A stretch of DNA of 64,000 bases from Curvularia sp. ZM96 (GCA_022457065.1 JAJGBQ010000003.1:4216001-4280000); one strand, 5' to 3'. Positions 32,408 to 44,084 are shown, counted from the stretch's first letter. Translations and numbers: made by a program. The notes: generated from the sequence alone by a model not told the origin.

Positions 32408-33110
32408 TGTCTTGCTTCAAGATGCGAACACACGACGCGTGTATATGGTAGGACTATGGAGATGTACATGATCTTCCGGAAGGAAAAAGAGGTGGCGGTG
32501 GAACACTGTACTCGTCGTACTACACGACGATCTGACTGATTTATGATATGACTCTCAGTTTTGGTTCCAATAAAATGAGTATACGAAGGGGAACAGATAC
32601 GAATGGCTTATGGAATAAGTGATACTGTAACTGACATACCCAGAGGAGTACGACTGCGCATTTGACCTAAGCCACGACCATGGCGTAATCAATGTAGCCG
32701 TGAGAGACAGTCTAGGATGGTTCAGGGTCCTAAAAGGTGTTTCGGAACCAACGGAACGGCGGAACATGCAGACACCCAACGGCGATGACGTCCAGCAGCG
32801 TTCTCTCCTGCATGCATCCCAGTTTCGCGCGCCATGATGATCTGCAGTACCCGAAGTTCGCGGTGCACTATTCTAGGTGTACTCTAGTCGCCCAGCATCA
32901 TGTATGCAGCCGGGGACATCATTGGCGGTGAGGTGCCAACGCATGCCAGCCTCGCCAATTCCCTGGTTCGACGCTTGTAGCCGTCCCACCAGCCACCCTC
33001 GACGACACACCGTAAGCGTACCATGCTTTTCACACGAGCTCGCCATGCTTCATTCTGTTAAACCCTAGGGGACCATACCAAAGAGCACATCATATTCTCC
33101 GACTGCCAAA
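32408..33110. other. Intergenic
   Basis: About 0.7 kb without a supported gene, between the MFS gene and the Cys-rich GPI gene. Confidence 0.5.
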
Positions 33111-34546
33111 ATGTACCTGCCTCACCTGCTGTCCCTGCCGCCAGCCATCATCGCCTTATGCGCAACTTCACCCGTTATCGCCGAAGCCGAATCGCACCAG
33201 CAACAATGGCCTCACAACGTGCCGAAGCATTTGAAGTACTTTCCTGAGGACGAGGTCCATGCGAAGCGCGGGTTGAGCGTTGTGCAGAGGCTACAACATG
33301 AGAAACCGGTCGGTGTTAAGAAGATGAGCACAGATGAAGGAGAAATGTTTATGCTGGACAATTGGATCTTCGCCTCAGATTCTCAGCAACCGGCTCGAAG
33401 ATCTGACGTTGACATATTGAGCAACCTTACAGTACAAGCCGTCTCGCCCCTACGGCCACTGGCTCAATCAGACTGGCTGGCGCGCATGCATATCAGGGAC
33501 GTCTTGCTAAAGCGCCAATTCAAATGTCCAGATGGAACGAGTAGCTGCGAGTCGATCGGGGCGCCGGATGTCTGCTGTGGCACAGGAAGCACTTGTATAA
33601 ACACGTCTGGGAACTCTGATGCTGGAAACGTTGGATGTTGTCCCAAAGGCCAAACTTGTGCAGGAGGTGTGAGTTGCGATACGGCGAGTGGATATTCAAG
33701 TTGCCCTGGTTCATCGAACGGAGGATGCTGTCTACCTGGATTCAGATGCCAGGGTGTCGGCTGTAAGTTTGAATGCATCATAAAACAAGATCCGAGTATA
33801 AACTAACGTGCGTAGGTATCTTGGAATCAACATCCTACGTCCAGCCCACGACCTCTTCTGCCACTCCTACTTCAACAGCAACACCGACACCGACACAGAC
33901 GCCTACTCCAACCACCCCCTCCACCTCAAGCACAACCCCCACACCCACTTCGTCTTCCTCCAGATCCGCATATACATGCTCGACTGGCTGGTTCTCATGC
34001 CCAGCCTCCCTCGGCGGTGGATGCTGCATGAACGGTCGCACCTGCGCAACAGGCGCCTCTTGTATAGGCGACAACGACTCAACCAGCACGCGAGCTCCCG
34101 ACGCCCCTGTCCGACCCACCAGCGGCTCCGCAACCACAACTGCCGCCCCTGCTTCCAGCGCCGACGTCTGTCCCCAAGGCTTCTACGTCTGCAGTGCGTA
34201 CTATCCCTCGGGCTGCTGCCGTGTTGGCCGCGATTGCCAGACTACAGGATCTTCTTGTGTACTCCCCACAGGCACCGTTGTCGATACAAACGGTGTTGTC
34301 GTCGTGGCACCTACAAGCTCCGGTAGCTGCCCCAGTGCGTGGTATAGCTGTGCCGCGGATGCCGGCGGCAAGTGCTGTCCCGATGGTTATGCTTGCGGCG
34401 AGCAGCAGTGTACGGCCACAGCGAGTGGACAGAGCGGAGTCAGGGATAAGGTCACGCCGAGTAAGGCGAGCTTTGTGTCGAGCGTCTCGATCGGTATTTC
34501 GCTCTTTGGTGCTGCGGCGATTGGCGTTGCTATGGTGGTGTTGTGA
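33111..34546 (+). CDS. Large cysteine-rich GPI-anchored cell-wall protein
   Basis: Exons 33111-33762 and 33816-34546 give 460 aa. A hydrophobic N-terminus (LLSLPPAIIALCATSPVIAEA) is a signal peptide. The protein has repeated small Cys modules: CPDG...CCGTGSTC, GCCPKGQTC, CPGSSNGGCCLPGFRC, then after a Thr/Pro/Ser linker CSTGWFSCPASLGGGCCMNGRTC, CPQGFYVCSAYYPSGCCRVGRDC, and CPSAWYSCAADAGGKCCPDGYAC. Each has a CC doublet followed by Cx4-5C, reminiscent of granulin-like folds. The C-terminus is hydrophobic (VSIGISLFGAAAIGVAMVVL) with small residues before it, as expected for a GPI signal. Likely a surface protein; function unknown. The intron splits a module cysteine codon (T|GT). Confidence 0.78.
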
Positions 34547-34748
34547 TGACGAAGAAAGACGATTACGACAAAGGCTTGACGATGATGAAGGATATGAACG
34601 ATCATGAATGATAACGAGGATTTCTTGTATATACACCACATGTCTTTAAAGAAAGACGACAACCGTATAAAATTCCGACATTAGTTTTTTAGACAGTTTT
34701 GAAATGAGAAGAAGAAGATGAAAGACATTGCTTCGAGTATGGATGGCC

Positions 34749-36938
34749 CTATAGCTTGTAACTTCCCGCGCCCTTCTTGACATCGTCCTTGACCTCCTTA
34801 CCCTCGACATCTGTAATCACACCCTTGCGTCCGATAATTTGCACGCCACCCTTCTTCAAATCACCCAGCAACTGCTTCTTCTCGCCCCTCTTCTTCTCCT
34901 TGCCCTCGACCTTCTGCTCCTTGGGCTTATTGAGACCAGCCTTCTTAGCCCTCTCCTTGGCGCGTCGCCGTCTCGACATCTTCTCTTCGCGCGACATTTC
35001 TTCACGGGAAACAGGCATACCGCTCTTGGTGACGATCTCCGACTTGTTCTGCTCGTCGCCCGGCTTGTAGATTTCCTGGGGTGCAAGCATGCTTGCGCCT
35101 GCGACGTCGCCGCCAGCAGTGGGACGGGCGTCTTCCATTTCGATGGCGGGAGCGTCGACGCGGATTTCGAGGTTGGCGGCTGCGGGCTTGGGCTTGAAGT
35201 GTGAGGAGCTGAGGGAGTCGAGCTTGGCGGATACACTTTTCCATAAGGCGGCGATCTCGTCGTGCTCCTTTTTGAGTTTCTCGTCCTTGGCCTCGACAAA
35301 GTTGGGGTCCGTCTGTCGTAGGTGCTCTTCTTCGTAGATCTCAGCCAGGCCTTTGCCGGATTTGGTGTCGTCCAACTCGATGCGGCCGCGGCGTGGGCCT
35401 GTTGCGAGGTCGTCTGGTCGTCTGCGGTGTACTTCGTCGAACTCGCCAGCAAGGATGCGTCGCTTGATCAGTGCCTCAATGTCTTCCGATGTTTCCTGGG
35501 TGACTATTGGGACTGGTTTACCGGCTCTTTCAAACTCGAGATTCTCTTCGAGGAGCGAGTTCAGTGGCCGATCAGCTGCTCGTGCCTCACCAGATAGCTG
35601 CCATTGCCGTTTTGCAACGTTGGCTGCTTCTAGTTTTCTGATCTCCTCTGCTATCTTGGCTTGTCTACGCTCATGTGTTGACCGTCTTGACTTAGGGTCC
35701 GATGGATCAACATCAGAAAGATCGTCTTCGCTTTCCACGTCGTCATCGTCTTCGAAAAGGTCCCTGTGCACTCTAGCCATAGTGCCTTCTACATCTTCCT
35801 CAATCTCTTCTTCTGGCTCCTCCTGTTTCTCTGGGAAGTTGTGGGGATTCGGCCGCCCTCGCTTCTTGCTGTTCTTGTTCTTATTCTTGCCAGCTTTTTG
35901 AGCTGGGGGCGCAAAGAAATCTTTGTACATAACGTTATTGGCATTCATGTCAGCATCAAGACCGTCCAGATCGCCCTCCTCCAGATCGTCTTCATCGCCA
36001 CTGTCGCCCTCGGGTGCGTTGAGATCGACATTGCCAAAGGTTGGTCCGCCCTCATCGGATTCGTCGTCAGAAACGTCTCCTGATAAACCTCGAGGCTTTG
36101 CCTTGGCACCACCGGCTTCCATCGGGTCGGCTTCCCAGTTAATCTCCTCGTCATCGCTATCCACACCCTCTCCCCTCTGGTCTTGTTGTTCCAGGAATTC
36201 GGTCTGCTTGTTGAAGTCGTCTATGGAGAAGAAGCCGTCATTGAGTCCGTTTGGATCAGGTACGTAGGTTTCCGTAGGCTCATCATCCGACGCTTCGTCG
36301 GAAAACATAGCCTCTTCGGCGTCTTCGGCGTCTTCGGCGTCTTCCATATCTTCATCCTCTTCGCCCGACTCGTCATCTTCCGGTCTAGCATCTTCGTCAT
36401 CATCCACACCGTCGTATTCCCAGTCCACGCCCTCTTCTCCTATTTCGGACTCCGTGTGGTATTCTTCTGGGTCTTCGAGGTCTTCTCCGTCTTCCTCATC
36501 AAACTCGGGTACAACGCCATCTTCTTGCTCGGGCAGCGAGAGCTCAATTTCCTCGGCTGTCGCCTCAACAATCTTGCGCGTCTGCTCGAACACCTGATCT
36601 ACCCCGAAGCCGTCGACATGGACCTTCTTCAGATGCAATACATTGATGTCATCCTCATAGCCTCCGCCCCGCTTCCGCTTCTTGCGCAACTCTTGCTGCC
36701 GCTTCGACTGCGCTTCGCTTACACCAGCAGCAACGGGATCCAAGAATTGTTTCGCAGCGGCGAGAAAAGATGCATTAATTTGGGTGGTGGGCTGTAAGAA
36801 GGCGAGCGGATTTGTGAGCAAACTCGTAGGCGCAGTCGCAGCGCTAGGTTGAAGCTCCATTGGGGGCGGAGGGGCCGAGCCCAGGGAGAGCGTATGCGAA
36901 GAAACGGATGTGTCGGGCGAAAAGGAAGGCTGCGCCAT
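34749..36938 (-). CDS. MPP10: U3 snoRNP component MPP10
   Basis: Intronless, 729 aa from the ATG complementary to 36936-36938; an open frame extends 60 codons upstream but reads like non-coding sequence. Family marks are the helical segment LKKVHVDGFGVDQVFEQTRK, the long Asp/Glu-rich middle with the YKDFFAPP motif, LIKRRILAGEFDEVHRRRP, the ALWKSVSAKLDSLSSSHFKP helix and the basic tail (SREEKMSRRRRAKERAKKAG). Mpp10 scaffolds Imp3 and Imp4 in the small-subunit processome and is needed for 18S rRNA maturation in the nucleolus. A short nine-base tandem repeat (36313-36343) encodes EDA units in the acidic region. Confidence 0.92.
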   Translation of the reverse strand: MAQPSFSPDTSVSSHTLSLGSAPPPPMELQPSAATAPTSLLTNPLAFLQPTTQINASFLAAAKQFLDPVAAGVSEAQSKRQQELRKKRKRGGGYEDDINVLHLKKVHVDGFGVDQVFEQTRKIVEATAEEIELSLPEQEDGVVPEFDEEDGEDLEDPEEYHTESEIGEEGVDWEYDGVDDDEDARPEDDESGEEDEDMEDAEDAEDAEEAMFSDEASDDEPTETYVPDPNGLNDGFFSIDDFNKQTEFLEQQDQRGEGVDSDDEEINWEADPMEAGGAKAKPRGLSGDVSDDESDEGGPTFGNVDLNAPEGDSGDEDDLEEGDLDGLDADMNANNVMYKDFFAPPAQKAGKNKNKNSKKRGRPNPHNFPEKQEEPEEEIEEDVEGTMARVHRDLFEDDDDVESEDDLSDVDPSDPKSRRSTHERRQAKIAEEIRKLEAANVAKRQWQLSGEARAADRPLNSLLEENLEFERAGKPVPIVTQETSEDIEALIKRRILAGEFDEVHRRRPDDLATGPRRGRIELDDTKSGKGLAEIYEEEHLRQTDPNFVEAKDEKLKKEHDEIAALWKSVSAKLDSLSSSHFKPKPAAANLEIRVDAPAIEMEDARPTAGGDVAGASMLAPQEIYKPGDEQNKSEIVTKSGMPVSREEMSREEKMSRRRRAKERAKKAGLNKPKEQKVEGKEKKRGEKKQLLGDLKKGGVQIIGRKGVITDVEGKEVKDDVKKGAGSYKL
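36313..36343. repeat. Nine-base tandem repeat inside MPP10
   Basis: Unit tcttcggcg repeated just over three times; on the minus strand it codes Glu-Asp-Ala units in the acidic region, so length changes would stay in frame. Confidence 0.7.
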
Positions 36939-39900
36939 CCTACTGTACTGCTGTGAAGGAAAGCGGTCGAGACAACTCGCCGTGCAAATGCGCTGAAGTT
37001 CGCGACGGGTATTCGAACTTTTTTGGTGGAGAAGGTGGTCATAGCGCTGCTTAGCGCCATGAAGCACGGCAGCTTGATCTGCCAATATCACGTGTATTAA
37101 TCCAGACACTGTACACAATACATGGGCAAGAATGCTAATGATATTTTGATTAAGACAGCAATCAGTTTCTGCATCACTCTAAATTACTGCTTCTCAAATA
37201 GACTTTCATGTATTTTTTGGAATGATTTCCTGAATAGTTTATCTTCTTATTGCACAACTATTTAAGTAGATTGACTGTACATGCTATCATCGCAGACTGG
37301 GTTTGTTGAGAGCAGAAAAGAAAAAAGCAGAACCCTTGAAGGTATGCCGCGAATAATGATTAAACGTCCAACAATATGATTGATATTTTGGTAAGCTTCA
37401 GCGCTTTGTACTCTACGCTATCCTAGCAGAACTTTCCAAGTACTAATACGAGCACTCTCACTTCTAGGCTGTCTTGGGTCAGAGTATTGCTCCGGCTCTT
37501 TATTTATGCTAACGCATTACACAAACGAATTACGTCCTCTGTGTCATAATCCACACATAGCCGTCCGCTATTGGGGTAGTCTAAATTCACCAGGAAGTAC
37601 ATTCAAATCGTGGACCCATAGGTATGACTTTTCTTTCAGAGCAATACTGTCATCCCGCTTGTCTCCGGTCAGTCCACTTTTGACATACGAAACACCGGGT
37701 CTGATGTAGGTGGGCTGAAGATCCATGGTTGCATTGTAGTGATTAGCAGCAGCCTAGTTTATGTCTTCTGAGCTGAGCGGTGAAGAATCAGTTGTCTGGA
37801 TCAAACCATATCAAGTACAAAGGACAATAAACAGCCTTGGAGAGGAAGGCTCATATCACTTCTACTAATCATCCGGTTTCGCAGTGATTTTGGTGTTCGG
37901 TTTATCTACAGTTTCGACATTGACGTTTCAATTTCCATTCGGCAGGTGGCCTGATGCAGTCCGAGTGACGAAAATGAGTGAAACAGCGGCGTTGAACAAT
38001 ACAAATTAGGTTATATTTTTGATTATGCCTATTGGCGTATATTCTCCTAGAGGCTGAATTTTTTAAAGTTTAGCGGCAATGGTGCGTGATATCGTCTCCC
38101 CTGAGTCGGCGGAACCCGGAGAACGTTCAGCCGGGTTGTCAACGACATCAACTGTGATATCGCATACTGCACTTCGAATGCATGTGTCGTATCGCTGCGT
38201 CGGGTTTCTGTGTTGCCTGCAGCTCAAGACGAGGGTCATGGAGCATGGTATTCAGCACTCAGTGAATCAGTCCATCTGAGAAATGGCATGATCTTGACCA
38301 ATATGTTCGTGCCGAAGACGTGGATCGATGGTGTTGTTCCATCGTGTTTTGAATATGTAGGAGCAGCGATACCCACGACGGCCATGTTACAGCACATTTG
38401 TTTCTCTATTTGTAATTCTGAACACGATATCAGATTCTCAAGGATAGGTCTAGTGAACGCAGCTTTCTCGTAGTTGAGGCAGTCGTTGTGACAGTTTGTA
38501 AACAGGCCGTCCTCGGGATAAACAATGAAGTTGTGACTGTAGCCTGCATGTTCGAGACTGAGACATGGCCAGCTCTTCTGCACAAGCTCGTTTACGATTT
38601 TGTGCAAGCAATGAAGATATCCAAGCGGGTCTGTACTCCCTTGAAGGAGCCCGGTCCTGAGTCTAAGTGCGGGAACTATACCATTCAATACATTTAAGTG
38701 TCTTGTAGTCCAGATAGTCTCCACGGCGAGCCAGAGAATGTTGACAGGAATCGACGCAGATTGATCAAATTACTGCGAAGGGAAATTGCATAGACCTGTT
38801 TATGCAGTGGACGATTCAGGATAGAGTTGAGCACGGCCTCATCTCCAGCGAAACGCCAAAACTTAGTAAATGAACACAACCACGGTTTTGTCACAGTTTT
38901 CTACAAAGAATACAAACTTGCCCTTCTCGGCAGGTTTGTTTCTCGTCGAGTGGTGACAACTATTCCTAGAAGAGTTCTGGAAGTCCTGCTGACCTGCGTA
39001 GTGATCCATGGCGTAGGAACCGTTGGCAGACGTTGTCTCATTCTTACCTAACCTACATATGGTTTCCAAGGTCACACAACAAGAGCGAACGATGTTAATG
39101 CAACGTCGCCCATGGAAGCCGTAACTGAGTCTGACACGAAGTGAAGGAGGATCCATGCATGGTATCAAAGGGATGGTACCGTGATCCAAGGTAGGTCATG
39201 ATAGCCTTGCTGGGACAAGTGCCTAGCGTAAAAGAAAAAAAAAAGGAGGCCTGCCAACGTCTTTTTTTGGGCCGTCTAGCGTCGACATGGGCACCGGAAT
39301 CGACGGCTCCCTTGGAAAATTACTCATTGTAGTAGCATCAAGACTGGTATACTAGAGAAGAAGGGTCGGTGATGAGATATAGCGATGCGTCATGTCGCTG
39401 TCGTACCGTGGAATTCGTCTGCATCGCAACTGGAATCATTGCTCGTTGCGCCCGAGTTTCGCTGCTGCGCTCGACGTTCGCCTGGCTACTTGCTTCCCTC
39501 GGCATAGATATCCAAACCACTGAGAGCAAGCCGAGTCAGCCACAAGTACCCGCGCCGTTAGGGGGCCGCGGAGTGAATTGCGCATTCTTGAGCCATCGGT
39601 CCGCATTGCGACCGCGAAAGATCCGCCGCAATCCACAGTTTTTCTCAAAAACTTCCCTCTCAGGAAGTTGCCACCAGAAGGTGTGGATGTTGAAGGATCA
39701 ATATAGTGATGGGTCGGGGCGGAGGTTCAGGGTGCGATTTGCCACCACACCGGGCCGCTTTGCTTGGCCCTGAGGGACTGAACGCCAACCGCCCTGGCTG
39801 TATTCCACGGATTTCTGCTGCAATCGACACCTTACTGTTGAACCTGCCCTATCGAGAAACGGTTCATGCATGCATCTTGGACTTGATTTGACGATCCCGT

Positions 39901-40493
39901 GGTGACAGCTCGATCAGCCGGCTGCATTTGCGAGACTCGCCGTGCGGCTAATTATACATAGGGTTGCGTACGCCGCCAAAGCCAGCGGAACGGCTACTGG
40001 GACTAGCTAGCGAGTTGGACGTTGCGATCCATTGAACATCCTAACGGGTAGGATTGGGAGGTGTACTGTACATATGTATGCACTATCAGGCTGGAAAAGG
40101 TAAGTGGTTCGAGAGTCGGGTGCTGGAAAGGGCATCAGATGAGGATACAACGATGGTGGAGCATGGCACGGGGGCTGAATGGGCCCAGTGCCAGACGGCG
40201 GGGTATGAGAGGGACCTTTTGGCGGGCCCTAGGTCGTGGCCGGGCGATGCTGGCGGGTGTAAGTGCAATGTCAAGGTAAGGACCGGACGAAAGCGATGGA
40301 GGAGGTGGTACGGACTGGAACCAGCGACGTCTCGCAGTGGCAAGCGTGGCGGTGCGAGGCCATGTGAGCAGCTCTAGCCACAGTGACGACGTGGTAGAGA
40401 GCACAGCGCGAGCAGCGGTCGAAGGGCCACGGGACGCCATTCAACAGGACATCTCCTCCACACCTCGTCAACCTCGAAACCCACCATGACGAG
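36939..40493. other. 3.5-kb gene-poor stretch
   Basis: The first kilobase (about 37100-38100) is visibly AT-rich, with runs such as gatattttgatta. The rest returns to normal composition. A CACGTG lies near 37087, in the MPP10 promoter. The longest open frame on the minus strand (38236-38724) starts at GTG and has no recognised similarity. Poly-A and poly-T runs lie near 39230-39270. I find no transposase, reverse transcriptase or terminal repeats. It may be a decayed element or simply a long intergenic region. Confidence 0.4.
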
Positions 40494-40497
40494 ATGA
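40486..40497 (+). promoter_or_regulatory. Three-codon uORF overlapping the next start codon
   Basis: ATG ACG AGA TGA: the upstream ATG has the strong context CCACCATGA. Its stop TGA (40495-40497) overlaps the ATG of the CHY/RING gene (40494-40496) in an ATGA arrangement. The downstream ATG has a weaker context (GAGATGA). Confidence 0.6.
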
Positions 40498-42963
40498 GCC
40501 TCTTTTCCTCCTTCATCATTGAGCCGGTGGTGCGCCATGCGCGCCGATTCTCAGGCGTTGTGCTGCCAGGCGAGGCGAGTGACGAAGGAAACGAGTCGCC
40601 GCCTCTGGCATGTGATAATCGCGACTCTCTGCCCATGCCACCGCCCCATCGCCAGAGCGAAATCCGTGCAAGCACCGGCAGCGCACGTGAAGACGATACG
40701 GCCGAAGCAATCGCACCCACTCGACCCACTGCCCTCGTCGGGCGGTTTCGACGTCTTTCCTCCTTTTCCCAACGACCTCGCAGCGCTGTCGTTGATGAAG
40801 AGGACAGCCATGACGATCTACCAATAGCGACCCCAGTCGACATGGCCGCGAATCTGTCCAGCACGCTCGCGGATCAACTCCGCCGCGTCCAGCTAGACCC
40901 GTCTGGAACAACTGCGCAACCTCAACCTCCGCCAAATACCTCGACTCAAGCTTCTGGCAGCGCCCTGGGCCAGAATGCCGCTGCCATGGCTGAATCACTC
41001 CCCGCAGACGATGGCATGGCTCATCTCCGCAAGCGCATCCACGAAATCAGAGCCCTGGATATCCCGGACCACGAGCGTGCCCGCCTAGTCCACGGGTTGA
41101 TGACCGAAAAGTACAACTTGATGCGTCCAACCTCTCCGGCTAGCCTTATATCGCACGACCGCCCGTTCACCCCCACCTCTGGCGAGTCCCTCTTCTCCGA
41201 GGTACATGCATCGTCGCCTTACTCGTCTACCTCTGACGCGAATCCCGACGTCCCGTACAATCTGCGCGAAGGCGACACCAATCCAACCTATCGACCGCAA
41301 CAGCAGCCTCAGCATAACGGAGATCATGGCGAAGAGGACGAGGATGACGTTGCCGAAGGAGAGCTCGTCCTGGGCTGCCAGCATTACAAGCGCAATGTCA
41401 AAGTGCAATGCTTCGAGTGTCGCCGCTGGTACACTTGCCGGCATTGTCACGACGCCGTCGAGGACCACAATCTGAACCGAAAGATGACACAGAATATGCT
41501 GTGCATGCTCTGTGGCACACCTCAAAAAGCAAGCGACGTGTGCAAGAACTGCGAAACAGAGACTGCGTGCTACTATTGTGACATTTGCAAACTGTGGGAC
41601 AACAACAGCAAGAAGAAAATCTACCATTGCCCAGACTGCGGCATCTGCCGACGAGGAGAGGGTCTGGGAAAGGATTTCTATCATTGCAAAGTAAGTTTAC
41701 TATGTGCACAATTCATTTCAACCGGCTAACAATCTTCAGAGCTGCAATGTCTGCATCTCCATTTCCCACGCAACTACACACAAGTGCTTGCCACGCGCCA
41801 CCGAAGGCGACTGTCCCATTTGCGGCGACCACCTCTTCACCTCGTCTACTGCTGTTGTGTCAATGCCTTGCGGTCATTACCTACACAAAGGCTGCTACAA
41901 TCTCTACATGCAGACTGCATACAAGTGCCCTATATGCATGAAGAGTGCCGTGTGCATGGATCTGCAGTGGCAGAAGCTAACTCAGGCGATCGAAGGCCAG
42001 CCAATGCCAGAGCAATTCGCGAATACCCGAGCCATCATCCAGTGCAACGATTGCTCAGCAAAGTCTTCGGTCAAGTACCACTGGTTGGGAAACCAGTGTT
42101 CTACGTGTGACTCTTACAACACAAACGAACTTCGTATTCTGAATGGACCAGAGAGTGAAGAGACCGCCAACGCGATACTAGACGCCGAGATAGATTCCGG
42201 ATCGCGATCACCCGTAAGCGTCAGTTCACCCGCATCGCAAGCACCGCTTCGTTCGCCTCGCTACTATTTCCAACCAGACGAGCCGGAAGAGACATGGCTT
42301 CCAGGCCAGTTGCCCTCTTTCCCTTTCCAGATGCCGCAGTTTCCCGGACGACCCAGGATGCCGCAAATGCCTCAGATGCCTCAGTTTCCATCTCTACCAA
42401 ACTTTCCGCAGATTCCTCAGTTCCCGCAGATACCCCAATTTCCGCAAATGCCTCAAATGCCACAGATGCCGCAGATGCCTCAAATGCCCGACGCTGCACA
42501 GCAAATGCTGGAACGGGTCCGCAGATCATTCGATACTTATCTGAATCCAACGGGAGATGTTCGAGCTGAAGATGTACCCATCATCGATCTTGGAGACGAA
42601 GAACGCACCGAGCGCTCAGCTACAGATGGCACCAAGGTCCAAGAACCTTCGCTGCCTCAGTACGTCTTGGAGCGCTTTACCCAGTCTCTGGTGCGCTTTA
42701 GAAACGATCTGAACCCAGCATTGTTTGAAGATATTCCGAACCTCGACCTAACCGAAGATCACGATCCAGATGGACTGGAATTCTGGGGCGAAGATGGTGG
42801 GCGGCTTAATCGCTTCGTTACAGGCGACGAGGATGACGATGATGAGAGCGAACACTTTGAAGACGAAGAGGATGACGAAGATGGGTATGAAGAGGAAGAC
42901 GATGTTACGACGGGCAAACAAACACGCAGCAAAAAGGAGTTTGATCTTCCAGGTCACATCTGA
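40494..42963 (+). CDS. CHY-type and RING zinc-finger E3 ubiquitin ligase (PIRH2-like)
   Basis: Exons 40494-41690 and 41740-42963 give 806 aa. The N-terminal ~280 residues are Ser/Pro-rich. The CHY zinc finger starts at GCQHYKRNVKVQCFECRRWY (about 298) and runs through the CTCHY-type region (CYYCDICKLWDN, YHCPDCGICRRG). The RING follows (CPICGDHLFTSSTAVVSMPCGH, CPICMK), then a zinc ribbon (CNDCSAKS...CSTCDSYN). This CHY-CTCHY-RING-ribbon order is that of RCHY1/PIRH2 ligases, which ubiquitinate p53 in animals; fungal orthologs are less studied. After it comes a Met/Phe-Pro-Gln tripeptide repeat (listed separately) and a very acidic tail. The intron falls within the CTCHY region. Confidence 0.88.
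42358..42489 (+). repeat. Coding tripeptide repeat (M/F/I-P-Q)
   Basis: Nine-base units such as cagatgcct encode a run of MPQ, FPQ and IPQ triplets, about 15 in a row with small interruptions, between the zinc ribbon and the acidic tail of the CHY/RING protein. Units near the 3' end are nearly identical, implying recent slippage or unequal exchange. Confidence 0.75.
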
Positions 42964-43443
42964 GGCATGATACCGGCGTTTGGACACGGCAAAAGCGTCT
43001 GCTGTAATGGGAGTGGGCTGTGTTTGCGATGTTTTTTATGGGATGAAACTTTTTGAACGAATGAATAGAACCGGATTGCATGCAGACATGGATACCCCCC
43101 CAAAAAAATATAAATAATACACAATGACTGAGCAAAGTTGTGACTTGAGTGGAATATCGACTCACGTGCTTTTATGGCCTGTGCGTCGCGCGCTAAACAA
43201 GCGACCACAGTCGCATCCGATTTTCGCGAGCTTGCGAAATCCCGAATTCTACGCCTCACCTCGCATCCTCAACGTCGACTAACCCCGCAGCGAGACCCTC
43301 TGTCCGTACGTATTATTTTTCTATGATTTTGTTCTCGGTGCAGAGTTTGTACAATTGCTGCAAGAGCGCATTGTAGCAGCTGCGACAGCAGAACTTTGCA
43401 CAAAAGCTGGCCCAGGACGTCTGCTGACAAGTTTTGTACAGAA
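42964..43443. promoter_or_regulatory. Promoter and 5' UTR of the eL31 gene
   Basis: An A-run followed by a TATA-like atataaata is at about 43105-43116. A branch/acceptor-like gactaaccccgcag at 43277-43290 hints at an intron in the 5' UTR, but I cannot place its donor with confidence. Confidence 0.35.
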
Positions 43444-44084
43444 ATGGCTCCCACCACCAAGTCCGCCGGCAAGAAGTCTGCCGGAAAGACCGGCCGCAGC
43501 GCGATCGCTGACGTCGTCGCCCGCGAATACACGATCCACCTCCACAAGCGCGTATGTTGATTCAGTTTAGTGAAGTCCACAGATGGTCTGCAGAGGTTTG
43601 GATGAGTGTTTGAGCAGGCCGATTACACTGGCTTGAGCATTCATCCTTGCCGATGCAGGCATCGGGCGGAAGACTGAAGGCGAACATTAGGCTAATACAT
43701 TGGGGTTATAGGTCCATGGCGTAAGCTTCAAGAAGAGGGCCCCCAGGGCTGTCAAGGAGATCCGCGCTTTCGCCAAGCAGGCTATGGTGAGTGAAGACTC
43801 AAATTAAGGACCGCGTCTGGTCGATTGCCGGCGCAGGTTCTGCTAGGATATGGAATAGAGAGCTAACACTGTGACAGGGCACCAACGATGTCCGCCTCGA
43901 CCCCCAGCTCAACAAGAAGGTCTGGGAGTCTGGTATCAAGGGCGTCCCATTCCGTCTCCGTGTCCGCATCTCGCGTAAGCGTAACGACGAGGAGGGCGCC
44001 AAGGAGAAGCTCTACTCCTACGTCCAGGCCGTCAACGTCAAGGACCCCAAGGGTCTGCACACCCAGGTCGTTGAGGATGCTTAG
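43444..44084 (+). CDS. RPL31: 60S ribosomal protein eL31
   Basis: Three exons (43444-43551, 43712-43786, 43878-44084) give 129 aa. The family core is plain: VVAREYTIHLHKRVHGVSFK, KRAPRAVKEIRAFAKQAMGT, VRLDPQLNKKVWESGIKGVP and RLRVRISRKRNDEE. A short Lys/Ser/Thr-rich extension at the N-terminus (APTTKSAGKKSAGKTGRS) makes it a little longer than the usual 113-125 aa. eL31 sits near the peptide exit tunnel of the large subunit. All exon junctions are in phase 0. The first two introns are 160 and 91 bp, longer than most introns here, which is common for ribosomal protein genes. Confidence 0.96.

Noticed and set aside
38236..38724. 162-codon minus-strand ORF
   Set aside because: Begins at GTG, has no early ATG, no recognised domain and no splice partners I could fit; kept only as a possible remnant.
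39369..39773. 134-codon plus-strand ORF
   Set aside because: It has an ATG but no recognised domain, signal or matching splice structure.
40271..40864. 197-codon minus-strand ORF
   Set aside because: Antisense of the CHY/RING N-terminus and its leader; no protein features.
43552..43711. Possible snoRNA in the first eL31 intron
   Set aside because: Only a weak C-box-like gatgag and a CTGA are present, without terminal stem or matching D' elements.
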